Made by a program: the position numbers and the translations under genes. From Chlorocebus sabaeus (Eukaryota > Chordata > Mammalia > Primates > Cercopithecidae), in NCBI RefSeq assembly GCF_047675955.1, contig NC_132909.1, forward strand, positions 42,087,931 through 42,151,930: a DNA stretch of 64,000 bases. The letters are read 5' to 3'. Below are positions 1-10,340 of this stretch, piece by piece (the first letter of the stretch is position 1; the number at the start of each line of letters is the position of its first letter). Under the pieces are notes generated by a model, which ran no database searches, was not told the origin of the DNA, and was given only the letters and a program-made list of their open reading frames with translations.

Positions 1-690
1 CTCCCTGATTAAAATATGGTTTAGAAACGATACCTGCCTACTTGAAAAAGCATCAAATCTACAGAATGCTTTTCACTGGTGTAAAAAAATGAAAGCAAAA
101 TCACACTCTTCTTTTTGCAATTAACTTTTTCTCACCTTCCACTTCTATTAAATATACTTCAGCATCATTGTGCACAGGTTCAGAGACCACTACATTTCTA
201 AAAAAGGAAAAATCTCTCAAATATGTGGGGATGCACTGCCAATTTTGCCTTTGCAGAGATCATTTTTGTTTCCTCCAGACAGAAGTGTCTCACTATTTTC
301 AGCATTCTTACCTAACAGGAAAACTTTGTTTCCATTGACTTTGAAAGGGCTAAACTTAAATCTAAACTCATAAACAAGAATGAGGGTTCAACTTTTTATT
401 AATGAAAATCCCAGACAGGTTTTTCAACCTACCAAATAGTTATACTTTTTATTCACCCTTCTCTCTCTCTCCACAACCACTAACATTACCATCCACAAAA
501 GAAGAAAAAAATCCCTCCAACGTTCCCCCAATGTGTGCTGTTGCTAGCTCGGAAGCTGTGTAGAGTTCTGTAATGGAATGTGAACTGCTGCCCGGATCTG
601 GGCTCGTGTTCTACCTCCTAACCAGTAAGGAGAGAGGGAGGACAAATCCGCTGAGCAGGAAAAAAGTCTTTCCTCCTTATTATAACCTTT
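1..690. other. Unassigned non-repetitive DNA
   Basis: AT-rich at first, becoming more balanced towards 600. I see no repeat family, RNA gene or convincing coding frame. The short open frame at 170-373 has no recognisable domain and ordinary non-coding composition. A pyrimidine-rich stretch lies near 460-475. Confidence 0.4.
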
Positions 691-1545
691 CAGGGATGCA
701 GCGTTGAGGAGGGTGGCCAGGGCCCGGGGCCCCTACCAGGTCGCCCGATGGCCAGCGCGTGCTGCGCCAAGCTGGGTCCCCGCGCACTGCATGTCTCCGC
801 CCTGCCTGGAAAGGAAGTGGTCCTGCCAGGCAGTGGAATCAGACGCCGCGACCCGTCCTCATCCTTGGCCAGGGAGCGGGGCACATCCTCGATGTGCCTT
901 CGGCCCAGAAAACGCGCCGCTTCCCAGGGAGGGCGTTGGCAAAGGGAAGGACCTCCCCTGCTCCTTAGCAAACATTAGGGTCACGATTTCCTAAGAGACG
1001 CGAGTGGGATGGGCGGAGGGGGCCTAGGCGAGGCTGGTGCTGGGGGCAGAGGAAGCCACAGCATGATGAGGGCCGGTGTGGGAGGAGGAAGGGAAGCACC
1101 GGAACTAGCCGCAAATTGTTCCAGCGGGAGAAGCCCCCCTCGCCTTTTTCCTGGACTCACGACGGCACCTGGCACCCAGTCCCCCACTCACGCAAGGAAG
1201 GTGCACGCCACACTGATGGATCCCATCTGTTGGATGGATCCCCTCCAACAGAAGGGAAAGGAACGATAGGCGCTCCCATGGCAAGGCCCTGGCACCCTTC
1301 TTTCCTGGGCGCCTTAGGTGGTAGTCGGCCACACCACAACCGCCAGCCAGGAAAAGGCCAGGGTGGAAGGGTGCCTGCTGCCCCCTCGATGCCAGTGTCC
1401 TCTGTCCAGGAAGATCAAATCCGCAGAGTAGCGTGCGGCAGGGGCTTCCACCAAATACCCTGGCGAGAGCGCCCCGGGAGGCCACCTCATGGCTGGCACC
1501 CCCAGTGCTTTGCGGCTTCAGGGGAAAGCAGAAGCTCTAGTTTCT
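690..1545. other. GC- and CpG-rich segment, possible decayed CpG island
   Basis: This stretch is clearly richer in G+C and in CpG than its flanks, with many CG dinucleotides between about 700 and 1000 and around 1440-1480. It supports several overlapping open frames on both strands, which is expected of GC-rich DNA with few stop codons and is not evidence of coding. It could be a CpG island or the first exon region of a duplicated gene fragment. I recognise no gene, and it does not resemble the rRNA segment found at 25744-28662. Confidence 0.35.
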
Positions 1546-1728
1546 AGGCTTCCCTGCCAGAAAGGGCCTGGAAAGACCATAGAAGGGAAGTTCCTCATTC
1601 CACAGTGGAAGGATGCTGGGAGACAGAGGGCAGAAGATAGTGAGCAGCGCCGGGAAGATGTGTCTGGCATTCAAGGCTGCACCTTCCGAGTCCTGGCGGT
1701 ACCATAACAAATGAATTCACCCATTATT

Positions 1729-1979
1729 CCGGGAGGCCAAGGCAGGCGGAGCACTTGCGCCCAGAAATTTCAGATCAGCCTGGACAACGCCGTGAGACCC
1801 CGTCACTATAAAAAAACATTTACTCAGGTGTGATGGGCCACGCCTGTATTCCCAGCTACTCAGGAGGCTGAGGTGAGACGAACTCTTGAGACTACAGTGA
1901 GTCATAATCTTGTGCCACTGCACTTCAACCTAGGTGCTAGAGCAAGACCCTTTCTCATTAAATAAATAAATAAATAAAC
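1729..1979 (+). mobile_element. Old Alu, 5'-truncated
   Basis: Starts inside the left monomer at an Alu 'gggaggccaaggcaggcgga' segment and runs through both monomers to a tail of AAAT repeats at 1960-1979. It differs from Alu consensus at many positions, so it is probably AluJ or old AluS. Confidence 0.7.
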
Positions 1980-2104
1980 AAACTCTGCCGCCGGGGTTGG
2001 GCCGGATTCCTACCCTCCACAAGCTAATATTGATGCACATCGCGTCCTGCTAGCGCAGCGCTGCAGAGGCTGCCACTATGTGTGCTGGATGCTGGTTGGC
2101 CTGG

Positions 2105-4490
2105 CCAGTGGCTCTGTAAGAGGAGGAGTGGCAGTGGAGGAGTGGAGATAGGGCAGAGGAAAAAAGAAGGGGAGAAGTAAAGGAGAAGAGGAAAAGGAAG
2201 ACAGAAAAAGGGAGGAGAAAACAAGAAGAACAAGAGCAGAGGAGGAGAAAATGAGAAAAAGATAGTAAGAACAGAGGAAGTGGAGGAAAAAAAAATCAGA
2301 GGGGGACAATGGAACCAGGAGAAGAGAGGAGGAAAAGGAAGCTGGGACAAGGAGAGAAGGAGAGAGGAGGAGGAAAAGAGAAGGAGGAGGAGGAGGAAAA
2401 GGGAAGGTGGTAAAGAGGAGGACTAGAAGGAGAGGAGGAGAGTAAAAGGAGGTAAGGAGGAAGAGGAGTAGGAGAGGAAGAGGAGAAGGATGGGAAGAGA
2501 AGGACGAAGAGGAAAAGAAGAGGAAGAGAGGGAGTAAAGGAAGAGATGAGAAGGAGGAGAGGAGAAGGAGGAGAGAAGAAGAGAGGAGCAGAGGAGAGGA
2601 GGATGAGGAGAAAAAGGAGGAGGGGAGAAGGAGAAAAGCAGGAAGAGAAAAGGGAGAAAAGAAGGAAGAGAGGAGGAGGAGGGGAGGAGGAGGGAAGGAA
2701 GAGGAGGGGAGGAAGAGAATGAGAGGAGGAGAAGAGGAGGAAATAAACAGGGAAGAAGGAGAGAAGGAGAAGGAGGAGGAGGAGAGGAAGAGGAGGAGGA
2801 GGAGAAGAAAAGGAGAAGTAGGAAAGGAGATGGAGGGGAAGGAAAAGAAGGAGAAGAGAAGACGAGGAAGAGGAACAGGAGATGAGAAGGAGAGGAAGAT
2901 GAGGAGAGGAAAAGGAGAAGAGGAGGAGGAGAAGAAAAGGAGGTGAGGGGAAAATAGGAAGAGGAGTAGAGAAGGAGGAGGAGGTGGAGGAGGAGAGGAG
3001 AAGAAGGAAGAGAAGAGGAGGAGGAGGAGAGAGAAGGAGCAGAGAAGGAGGAGGAGAGGAGAAATGGAGGAGGAATAGGAGAGAAGTAGGAGGAGGGAAA
3101 AAGAAGAAGGAGAGGAGGACGAGAGGAGAAGGAAGAGCAGGAGAAGAGGAGATGGAGAGGAGAAAAAGAAGGAAAGGAAGAGGAGGTGCAGGAAGAAAAA
3201 GGAGAAGGAAAGGAGGAGGAGAAGGTAGATGAGGAGAGGAGAAGGAGGAAGAGAAAAAGGAAGCAGAAGGAGAAGGAGGCAAGGAGGAGGTGAGAAGGAG
3301 GAGGAGAGGAGGAGAAAAGTGGGGAGGAGATTGGGGGGACTAGCAGAGGAGAAAAAGGAGGAGGAAAGTAGAAAGAGGAGTAGGAGGAGGACAGGAGAAG
3401 AAGGAGGAGGAAAAAGAGAGCAGGAGAGGAGAAGGAGGAGGAGTGGAGGAGGAAGAGGAGACACGGAGAAGGAGGAGTGGAGAAGTAGGAAAAGCAGAGG
3501 AGGAAGAGAGGAAAAGAAGGAGTGGAGGAGGAAGAGGAGATGAAGAGAGGAAGAGAAGGAGGAGGAGAGAAATTGCAGGAGGAGGAGAGGAGGAGGAGGG
3601 AGGAGGAGGAGACTAGAAAGAGGAGTAGGAGGAGAAAAGGAGAGAAGAAGGAAAGGACGAGGAAGAGGAGAGAAGGAGGAGGAGAGGAGGAGGAAGAAAA
3701 GGAAAGGAAGAGGAGAAGAAGAGGAGGAGTTGAGGAGGAGAGGAGGCTGAGAAGGAGCAGGAGAGGAGGCAAAGTAAAAGATGAGTAGTAGTAGGAGGAA
3801 AGGTTTAGGGGGAAAAGGAGGAGAGCAGAATGAGGAGGAGAAAAGGAGGAGATAAGAAGGAGGAACAGAGTAGGAGATGAGAAAAAAGAGGAGGAGAAGA
3901 AGAGAAGGAGGAGGAGGATGAGAGCAGAAGGAGAGGAGAAGGAGGAGGAGAGAAGGAGGAGAAAGAAAGTAGAGGGGGGAGGAGGAAGAAAAGAGTAGGA
4001 GAAGGAAAGGAGGATGAAATAAAGGATAAAATGAGAGAAGGAGGAGAGAAGAAATGGAGGAGGATCAGTGGAAGAGGAGGAGGAAGAGGAAATTGAGAAG
4101 AGGAGAGGAGGAGAAGAGGAGAAGTGGGAGGAAGAGTGGAGGGGGAGGAGAGGAGGAGAAGGAGGAGAAGGAGAGAAGTAGGAGAAGGGGAGAAGGAGGA
4201 GGAGAAAAAGAAAAGGAAGAGGGGGGAAAGGAGGAGGAGGAGGAGTAGAGGAGAAAGAGGAGAGAAGGAGGAAGAGAGAAAGATGAGAGGAAGAAAAGGA
4301 GAGGAGGAGGAAGAGAGAAAGAGAAGATGAGGAGAAGAGGAAGAGGAGGAGACAAAGAGGAGAAAAAGGGGGAGGAGGGGAGGAGTAGAGAGGAGGAGGA
4401 GAGGAGGAGAAGGATGAGAGGAGGAGCAGAAGAAGAAGTGGAAAGGAGAAGATGGAAAGGAGAAAGAGAAAAGGAGGAGGAGACGAAAAA
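2105..4490. repeat. 2.4 kb GGA-type polypurine tract
   Basis: The plus strand is almost entirely A and G for about 2.4 kb, with only scattered T or C. It is built from irregular GGA, GAGGA and GAAGGA motifs. Some local phrases recur: a segment reading 'ggagtggaggaggaagagga' occurs near 3438 and again near 3518, and 'agaaagaggagtaggagg' occurs near 3370 and 3615. This suggests expansion by duplication of blocks of tens to hundreds of bases rather than simple triplet slippage. The long Ser/Pro/Leu and Arg/Glu/Lys open frames here are low-complexity artefacts. Confidence 0.95.
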
Positions 4491-4649
4491 AGTTATCAAT
4501 TTGTGGTGCTTAGTAATGATGACTATTTTCATGGCTTTTGGATTAAAGTTTAAACTCAATAGGAGAGATGGGCACAAAGATCCAGATAATTTCAGAGCTC
4601 AATTTCAGAGCTAAAGCAAAAGATATGTGGTATTACACCTGTGGACCTT

Positions 4650-5960
4650 GTCAATGCAAAAGAGTTGCATTATTTTGGTTTTGGATCCAGCCATATGTCT
4701 CCAGACACAATATATGTAGTGCTTAGGAGAGAGCAGGGTGCTGGGCCCAGTGATACATCGCAATCTCTTCTTGGGCAGAGCTCAAACAGTAGAGGAGAGT
4801 CACATCACCGAGGTTCTAGGTCCAGCAATACATCACAATACTTTCTGAGAGGAGGACCAAAGCAGGAGAGCTACATCACCTAAGTTAGAGCCCCAGAGAT
4901 ATGGCACAATGCCTTCTGTAGGTAGGGCTCAGGAAGAAGAGGAAAGTGACAAAACCTAGGGTCTACCGACAGCTATATGTCACAATCACCCCAAGGGGCA
5001 GGGACAATGCATGAGAGGTGAGTCACATCAAGTAGGTGCTGAGCAAAGCAATATATAACAATCAGAGGAGAATGTCATCTCCTACATGCTGGCCCATGAG
5101 ATATGTTGCAACATCCCCTATGGGCAAAGCCCAGGTAATAGAAGAGATTTACATCAAATAGTTGATGGGCTAAGAGATACTTCACAATGCCCCTTGTAGA
5201 AAGAGACTAGGAGAAATAAATCAGATTGCCTGTGTGCTGGGCCCAGGGAAAAGTCAAGTTTTCATCTGTGGACATGGCCCAGGCAGATGAGGAGAGTCAC
5301 ATTATTTAGATGCTGGGCACAGAGATATGTAACAATCTCTTCTATAAGCAAAACCCTGGTAAGAAAAGAAAGACACATCAAATATTTTATGGACCCAGAG
5401 ATATGTCATGATGTTTCCTCTTGACAGAGTCAAGGCAAGAAAGTCACATCACCTTGGTCCTGGGCCCAGCAATAGGTCACATTGCCTTCTGAAGACAGAG
5501 ATGAGGCAAATGAGTAACATCTTAAAGCTGGGCCCAACATATGTGTAAAAATCTCTCCTGTGGGCAGAACCTAGGAAGAAGAGAAGTGTCACATTAGCTA
5601 GGTGCTGAGCTCAGAGATATGTCACCCTCCCTCCTGTGAGCAGAAACCAGGCAAGAGTACATTACCTGGGTGATGAGTGCAGAGAGATGTCACCATCCCC
5701 CCTTTAGGCTGGGCCCAGGCAGAAGAGTCACATCACTTGGGTGTTAAAATGACCAATATGTCAGAATGCCCTTTGTGGGCAACACCAAGGTAGGAGAGAA
5801 AACTTATATCACCTGAGTGCAAGTCCCAGTGGTATGTCACGATGCCTTCTGTAAGAAGCACCAAGGCTGGAGAATAGAGTTATCTCACCTGGGTGCTGGG
5901 TCCAACTATATATCACGATTCTATTTGTGAACGGAGCCCAGGCAGGAGAGTCAAATCAGG
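4650..5960 (+). repeat. 72-bp satellite array, block 1
   Basis: Diverged tandem units of about 70-75 bp. The typical unit reads 'gtcacatcacctaggtgctg', then 'ggcccagtgatatgtcacaa', then a variable C-rich piece, then 'ctgtgggcagggcccaggca' and a GAGAG purine end. Neighbouring units differ by roughly 20-35 percent by eye, with small length changes. I do not recognise the family by name. The strand given is only the reading direction of this description. Confidence 0.85.
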
Positions 5961-7265
5961 TATTTGACAGTGGTGTATGTCAAAATCTCACCTTCAAAAA
6001 AATCCAGGGATGAGATTATCAGTCCCTCACACGTCCTGGTTCTAGGTCTGAGAGTCAACATGTCTTGTATGTTGTGTGAAGTACACGAGTCACAATCTCA
6101 ACTGTGAACTGGATCTGTGCAGCAGCTTCTCAATGTTTTCTGGGTATTGTGTCCCCTTAGATAAGTCACAGCCTGACACGTGTGCTAAATGATGGTTTGA
6201 GGGTCACCAAATCCATGCATAACAAATCCATGTATGAGAGTCAACATTGCAACTCTTGACTGCCTCTAGATATAAGATTCAAAACCCCAACAGTGGACCA
6301 TGCTCATGTGAGAGGACAACAATCTTTACTCTTGACTGTGTCTGCTTACTACTGTCACAATCTCACCTTTGAGCTGGGCTCTGTTAGTGCACTCTCTGTA
6401 CCACTCAAAGAAGTTATGAGATACATGGTTTGGCTCTATGTCCTCACCCAAATCTCATCTACAATTGTAATCTCCACGTGTTAAGGGAGGAAGGTAATTG
6501 GATCATGGGGCAGTTTCCCCTATGCTGTTTTCGTGAAAGTGAGTGAGTTCTCAGGAGATCTGATGGTTCTATAAGTGTTGGAAGTTCCTCCTTCATCACT
6601 TTCTCCCTCCTGCCACCTTGTGAAGAAGGTCCCTGCTTCCCCTTCTGCCATGATTATATATTTCCTGAGGCCTTCTCAGCCATGTAGAACTGTGAGTCAA
6701 TTAAACCTCTTTTCTACATAAATTTCCTGGTCTTGAGGAGTTCTTTATAGCAGTGTGAAGATGAACTAGTACAATATGATATGCATGAGAGTTGCAATCT
6801 GTATTAAGACCTTTATGCTGATATGGACCCATGATTGCATGTGTCATTCTAAGCTCAGGTGTGAGAGTCAACACTTCCCCAGTTGGCTGGGTCTAAATAG
6901 AAAAGTACTCATCTGCCTATGAGCTGGGTTTAGAAATCTCATATGTGGCCAGACGTTCACATATGACTGACACAATTCCATCTGTAGACTGTGCCTATGC
7001 GTGAGATTCAGAATGTCACCAGTGGGTAGTGTCCATGTGTGAGGATGACTATTTTAAGGATTGGCAGAGTGTGTATACCAGAAACACAATATCTCCTGTG
7101 TCCTTGGACCTGTGATGACACTCTCTGTACCACTTGAGGGCTTTACACAATATGCAAGAGAGTGGTAAACCTCTGTGGCCTTTATACAAAGAGGACACCC
7201 AGGATCTTACCTTTTTCCCTAAGCCTAGTTATCTTTCTTATTGGCTAGTTCAAGGTATGACAGTC
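5960..7265 (+). repeat. Satellite spacer segment, copy 1
   Basis: A longer element of the same array that lacks the regular 72-bp spacing. Landmarks in order are a 'tgagagtcaacatgtcttgt' type phrase, 'actggatctgtgc', 'gtgtgctaaat', a 'cttgactgcctc' phrase near 6258, an 'agattcaaaaccccaacagt' phrase, then (after the MaLR LTR) a 'ggtgtgagagtcaacacttc' phrase and a 'ttctattggct'-like phrase near 7235. The same landmarks recur in the same order near 9130-10340, 13060-13450, 13880-14210, 19700-19960, 20360-21330 and 24340-24480. Confidence 0.75.
6417..6773 (+). mobile_element. MaLR (THE1/MST-like) solo LTR
   Basis: About 357 bp, opening with a 'tggtttggctctatgtcctc' segment and containing 'cacccaaatctcatc', 'gatctgatggttctataag', 'ctgtgagtcaattaaacctc' and a terminal 'gatgaactagtaca'. 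These are the classic landmarks of THE1/MST LTRs of the ERVL-MaLR group, plus sense. No internal region follows, so it is a solo LTR. Satellite spacer sequence resumes on both sides: the intact phrase 'gggctttatacaatatg' seen in other copies is split here. Confidence 0.85.
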
Positions 7266-9130
7266 ATCATCACACCTGTGAGATGGGCCAAGATATATGT
7301 CACAATACTCCTCTGGTTTAGGAGTAAGCAGGAGAGTAACATTACCTGGGTTTGGGGCCAGATGTATGTCACAATCTTCTCTCAGGGCTCAGCAATATGT
7401 CACAACGATCTATGTATTCAAGACCCTGTCAAAAGGGCCTCATCACCTTGTTGTGGGGTCCAGTGATGTATCATAATCTTTTCTGTTGGAGGGTGCAGGC
7501 AGAAAAGAAAAGTCACATTTCCTAGGTAGCATACGCAGATATATATCACAAGGCCCCCTATGGGCAGGTCCCAGGCAGGAACCTCTCATTTCTAGGTGTT
7601 GGACCCGGCGTTATTTCACAATACACCAAATATTTGGGGTCTGAGATAAAGGAGTCACGTCACATAGGTGCTGGGCCAAGTGATACGTTTAAAAATTATG
7701 GTGTAATACCCCTGTGGGCAGGGCTCTTGCAGAAGAGGTGCATCTCATCGTTGTTAAGATAGGTCATATATCACAGTACACAATTTATGCTGAGCTCAGG
7801 CAGGAGAAAAGAGTAACATTACCTATGTGCTTGGCTCTGTGATACATCACAATACCTCCTTGGTCAGAGCCCAAGAAGTAGAAGAGAGTTACCTCACCTA
7901 GGTGCTGAGTCCATCAACATGTCACAATACTCACTGAAGAAAGGGCCCAAGAATAAGAATTCCATCATTTTTGGTGAGGGGCCAAGAGATATGTACCAAC
8001 TCTTTCTGTATGTAGGGCTTAGGAGAAAAGAAGAGAGTCGCATAACCTGTCACATAATCTAGACAGATGAGACCAGCTCTATGTCAAAATTACAACAGAT
8101 GTCAGAGTCCAGGCATGAGAGGAGAATCACATCACATAAATGTTGGGTGAAGGGATATGCCACAATCCCCACTGGGGACCGAAGCAGAAAAATAAGGAGA
8201 ATTACACCATCTAGGTAATGGGCCCAGAGATACGTTGCCGTGACCCCTGTGGGCAATGGCCAGGCAGTAGAATCACATCGCCTGTGTGTAGGGCCTAGGG
8301 ATAATTCACTCTACCTTCTGTGGGCATAGCACAGGCAAACGAGGAGAGTCACAACACCTAGGTGCTGGAATCAGAGACATGTCACAATCTCTCATAATGG
8401 CAAAGCCCAAGTAAGTGAGAAGAGTCATAGCAAATAGTTCATGAACTTAGAGATATGTCACAGGGCGCCCCTGTGGGCGGGGTCCAGGGAAGAGACTCAC
8501 ATCATCTTGATGCTGAGCCCAGCAATATGTCACAAAGCTTTCTGAAGTCAGGACCAAGGCAAAAGGGTAACATCACCTTATTGTTGGGTCCAGAGACACA
8601 TCACAATCTGTTCTGCAGGCAGAACCTAAAAAGAATAGAAGAGTCACATCAACTCAATGCTGGCCCAGTGATAGGTCACAATGTTCCCTGTGAGCAGAGA
8701 TCAGGCAGAAGTGAGTCACATCACCTGGCTAATGGGTGCAGAGATGTCACAGTGCCTCCTGAAGGCAGGGCCCAGGCAGGAGAGTTACATCACCTGGGTT
8801 TTGGACCCAGTAATATATCACAATGGGCCATGTGGGCAGGGTACAAGCAGGAGAATCACATAACCTGGGTGTGGGGCCCAGTGCTACATCACAACGCCTT
8901 CTGTGCACAGTGACAAAAGAGAAGGGTAGACTCACATTAACTGGATATAAGGCCTAGTGACAGTGATATGTCACGGTGCTGTCTGTGGGCACTGCCAAGG
9001 CAGTGGACTAGAGTCCCATCATGAAAGTTCTGGGTTTAGCAAGATGTCAAAATTCCATCTGTGGGATGGGCACAGGCAGAAGGGTCAAATCACTTAGTTG
9101 CTAGATAGAGGCATACGGCACACAGTCTCA
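7265..9130 (+). repeat. 72-bp satellite array, block 2
   Basis: Continuous run of the same ~72-bp unit. Because the unit length is close to a multiple of three and lacks a conserved stop, parts of the array stay open for long stretches (for example 8455-8913), giving a peptide with a ~24-residue period. I treat that as a by-product of the repeat length. Confidence 0.85.
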
Positions 9131-10340
9131 CATGCAGAACGATACAGACATAAAATTAAAATTCTTGCGTATGATCCAATTCTAAGTATGGGAGTCAACA
9201 TCTCCTCTACGTTAGGTCTAAGTACATGAGTCACAATCTTTTTTTTTTGAGATGGGATGTCACTCTGTCACCCAGGCTGGAGTGCAGTGGCATGATCTTG
9301 GCTCACTGCAACCTCCGCCTCCCGGGTTCAAGTGATTCTCCTGTCTCAGCCTCCTGAGAAGCTGGGACTACAGGCTCACGCCCTCATGTCTGGTTAATTT
9401 TTGTATCTTTAGTAGAGACGGGGTTTTACCATATTGGTCAGTCTTGTTTCAAACTCTTGACCTCAGGTGATCTACCTGCCTTAGCCTCCCAAAGTGTTAG
9501 GATTATAGGCGTGAGCCATCACGTCTGGCCAAGTCACAACCTTAATGGACTAGGCCTTTGCATGAGAAGCTCGCTTTCTTCAGTGCACTACGCCTCCTTA
9601 GTAGAGTCACAGCCTCACAGGTGTGCTGAATCTTTGTCTGAGAGTCACCAGCCCACCTGTGCACTGGATCCACATGTAACAATCACTCTTTCAAGTTTTG
9701 ACCATCTCCAAATGTGACATTCAGAACCTAAAAAGTTGGCCGTGTTCATGTGGCAGTATGGCAATATTGTCAACTGGATGTGCATACAAGTGTTAAAATC
9801 TCACCTGGGCTGTGCCTTGTCAGGAAACTCTTTGTAGCACCTGAGGGCTTTATGCATGAGAGTCCCAATATGATCAGAGACCTCCGTGCTGGTGGGACCC
9901 ATGGTTATAATTTGTATCCTAACCTCTAGTCTCAGAGTCAACTTCTCTCCAATTGGCTAGGTCCAAATGAAAGTTTCCTTACCTACCAATGAACTAGGTT
10001 TAGAAATGAGTCACCGTCAACTGTAGCATATGACAGAAACAATTCCAGCTGTGGACTGTGTCAACCTGTGAGATTCAGGACCTCACCTGCGGGCTCTGTC
10101 CATGTGGAAGGGTGAAAATCCTGATGGATAGTAGGGTGAGAAACACAAACTCATTTGGATGCTGGGGTCTGTGATGACATTTTTTTCCACACTAGGGCTT
10201 TATACAGTGTGTGAGAAAGTGGTAATTTTCTATACCTTCATAAAAGAGGACACATGGGATCTTACCTGTTTCTCTAATCCCAGCTAAAACAGACAGTGTC
10301 TTTTCTATTAGCTGGTGTGTGGTAATGACAGTCACCATTG
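9130..10340 (+). repeat. Satellite spacer segment, copy 2
   Basis: Second copy of the spacer, with the same landmark order as copy 1. It is interrupted by an antisense Alu at 9239-9530. It ends near 10285 with the 'aaaacagacagtgtctttt' phrase that also marks the return to 72-bp units near 15563 and 21268. Confidence 0.75.
9239..9530 (-). mobile_element. Alu, antisense, full length
   Basis: Reads as T-run, 'gagatgggatgtcactctgt', 'ggctggagtgcagtggcatg' and so on through to 'ccatcacgtctggcc', the reverse complement of a full Alu. A target-site duplication is visible: 'agtcacaatct' at 9229-9239 and 'agtcacaacct' at 9532-9542. It sits inside the satellite spacer. Probably AluS. Confidence 0.93.

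Noticed and set aside
690..1547. GC-rich stretch as further rDNA
   Set aside because: No conserved rRNA block could be found on either strand.
2076..4577. Very long open frames (up to 462 codons) on both strands
   Set aside because: They lie in the polypurine tract; the products are Ser/Leu/Pro or Arg/Glu/Lys low complexity, and absence of stops follows from the base composition.
8455..8913. 152-codon frame as a possible gene
   Set aside because: It coincides with 72-bp satellite units and has no start context, domain or conserved boundary.
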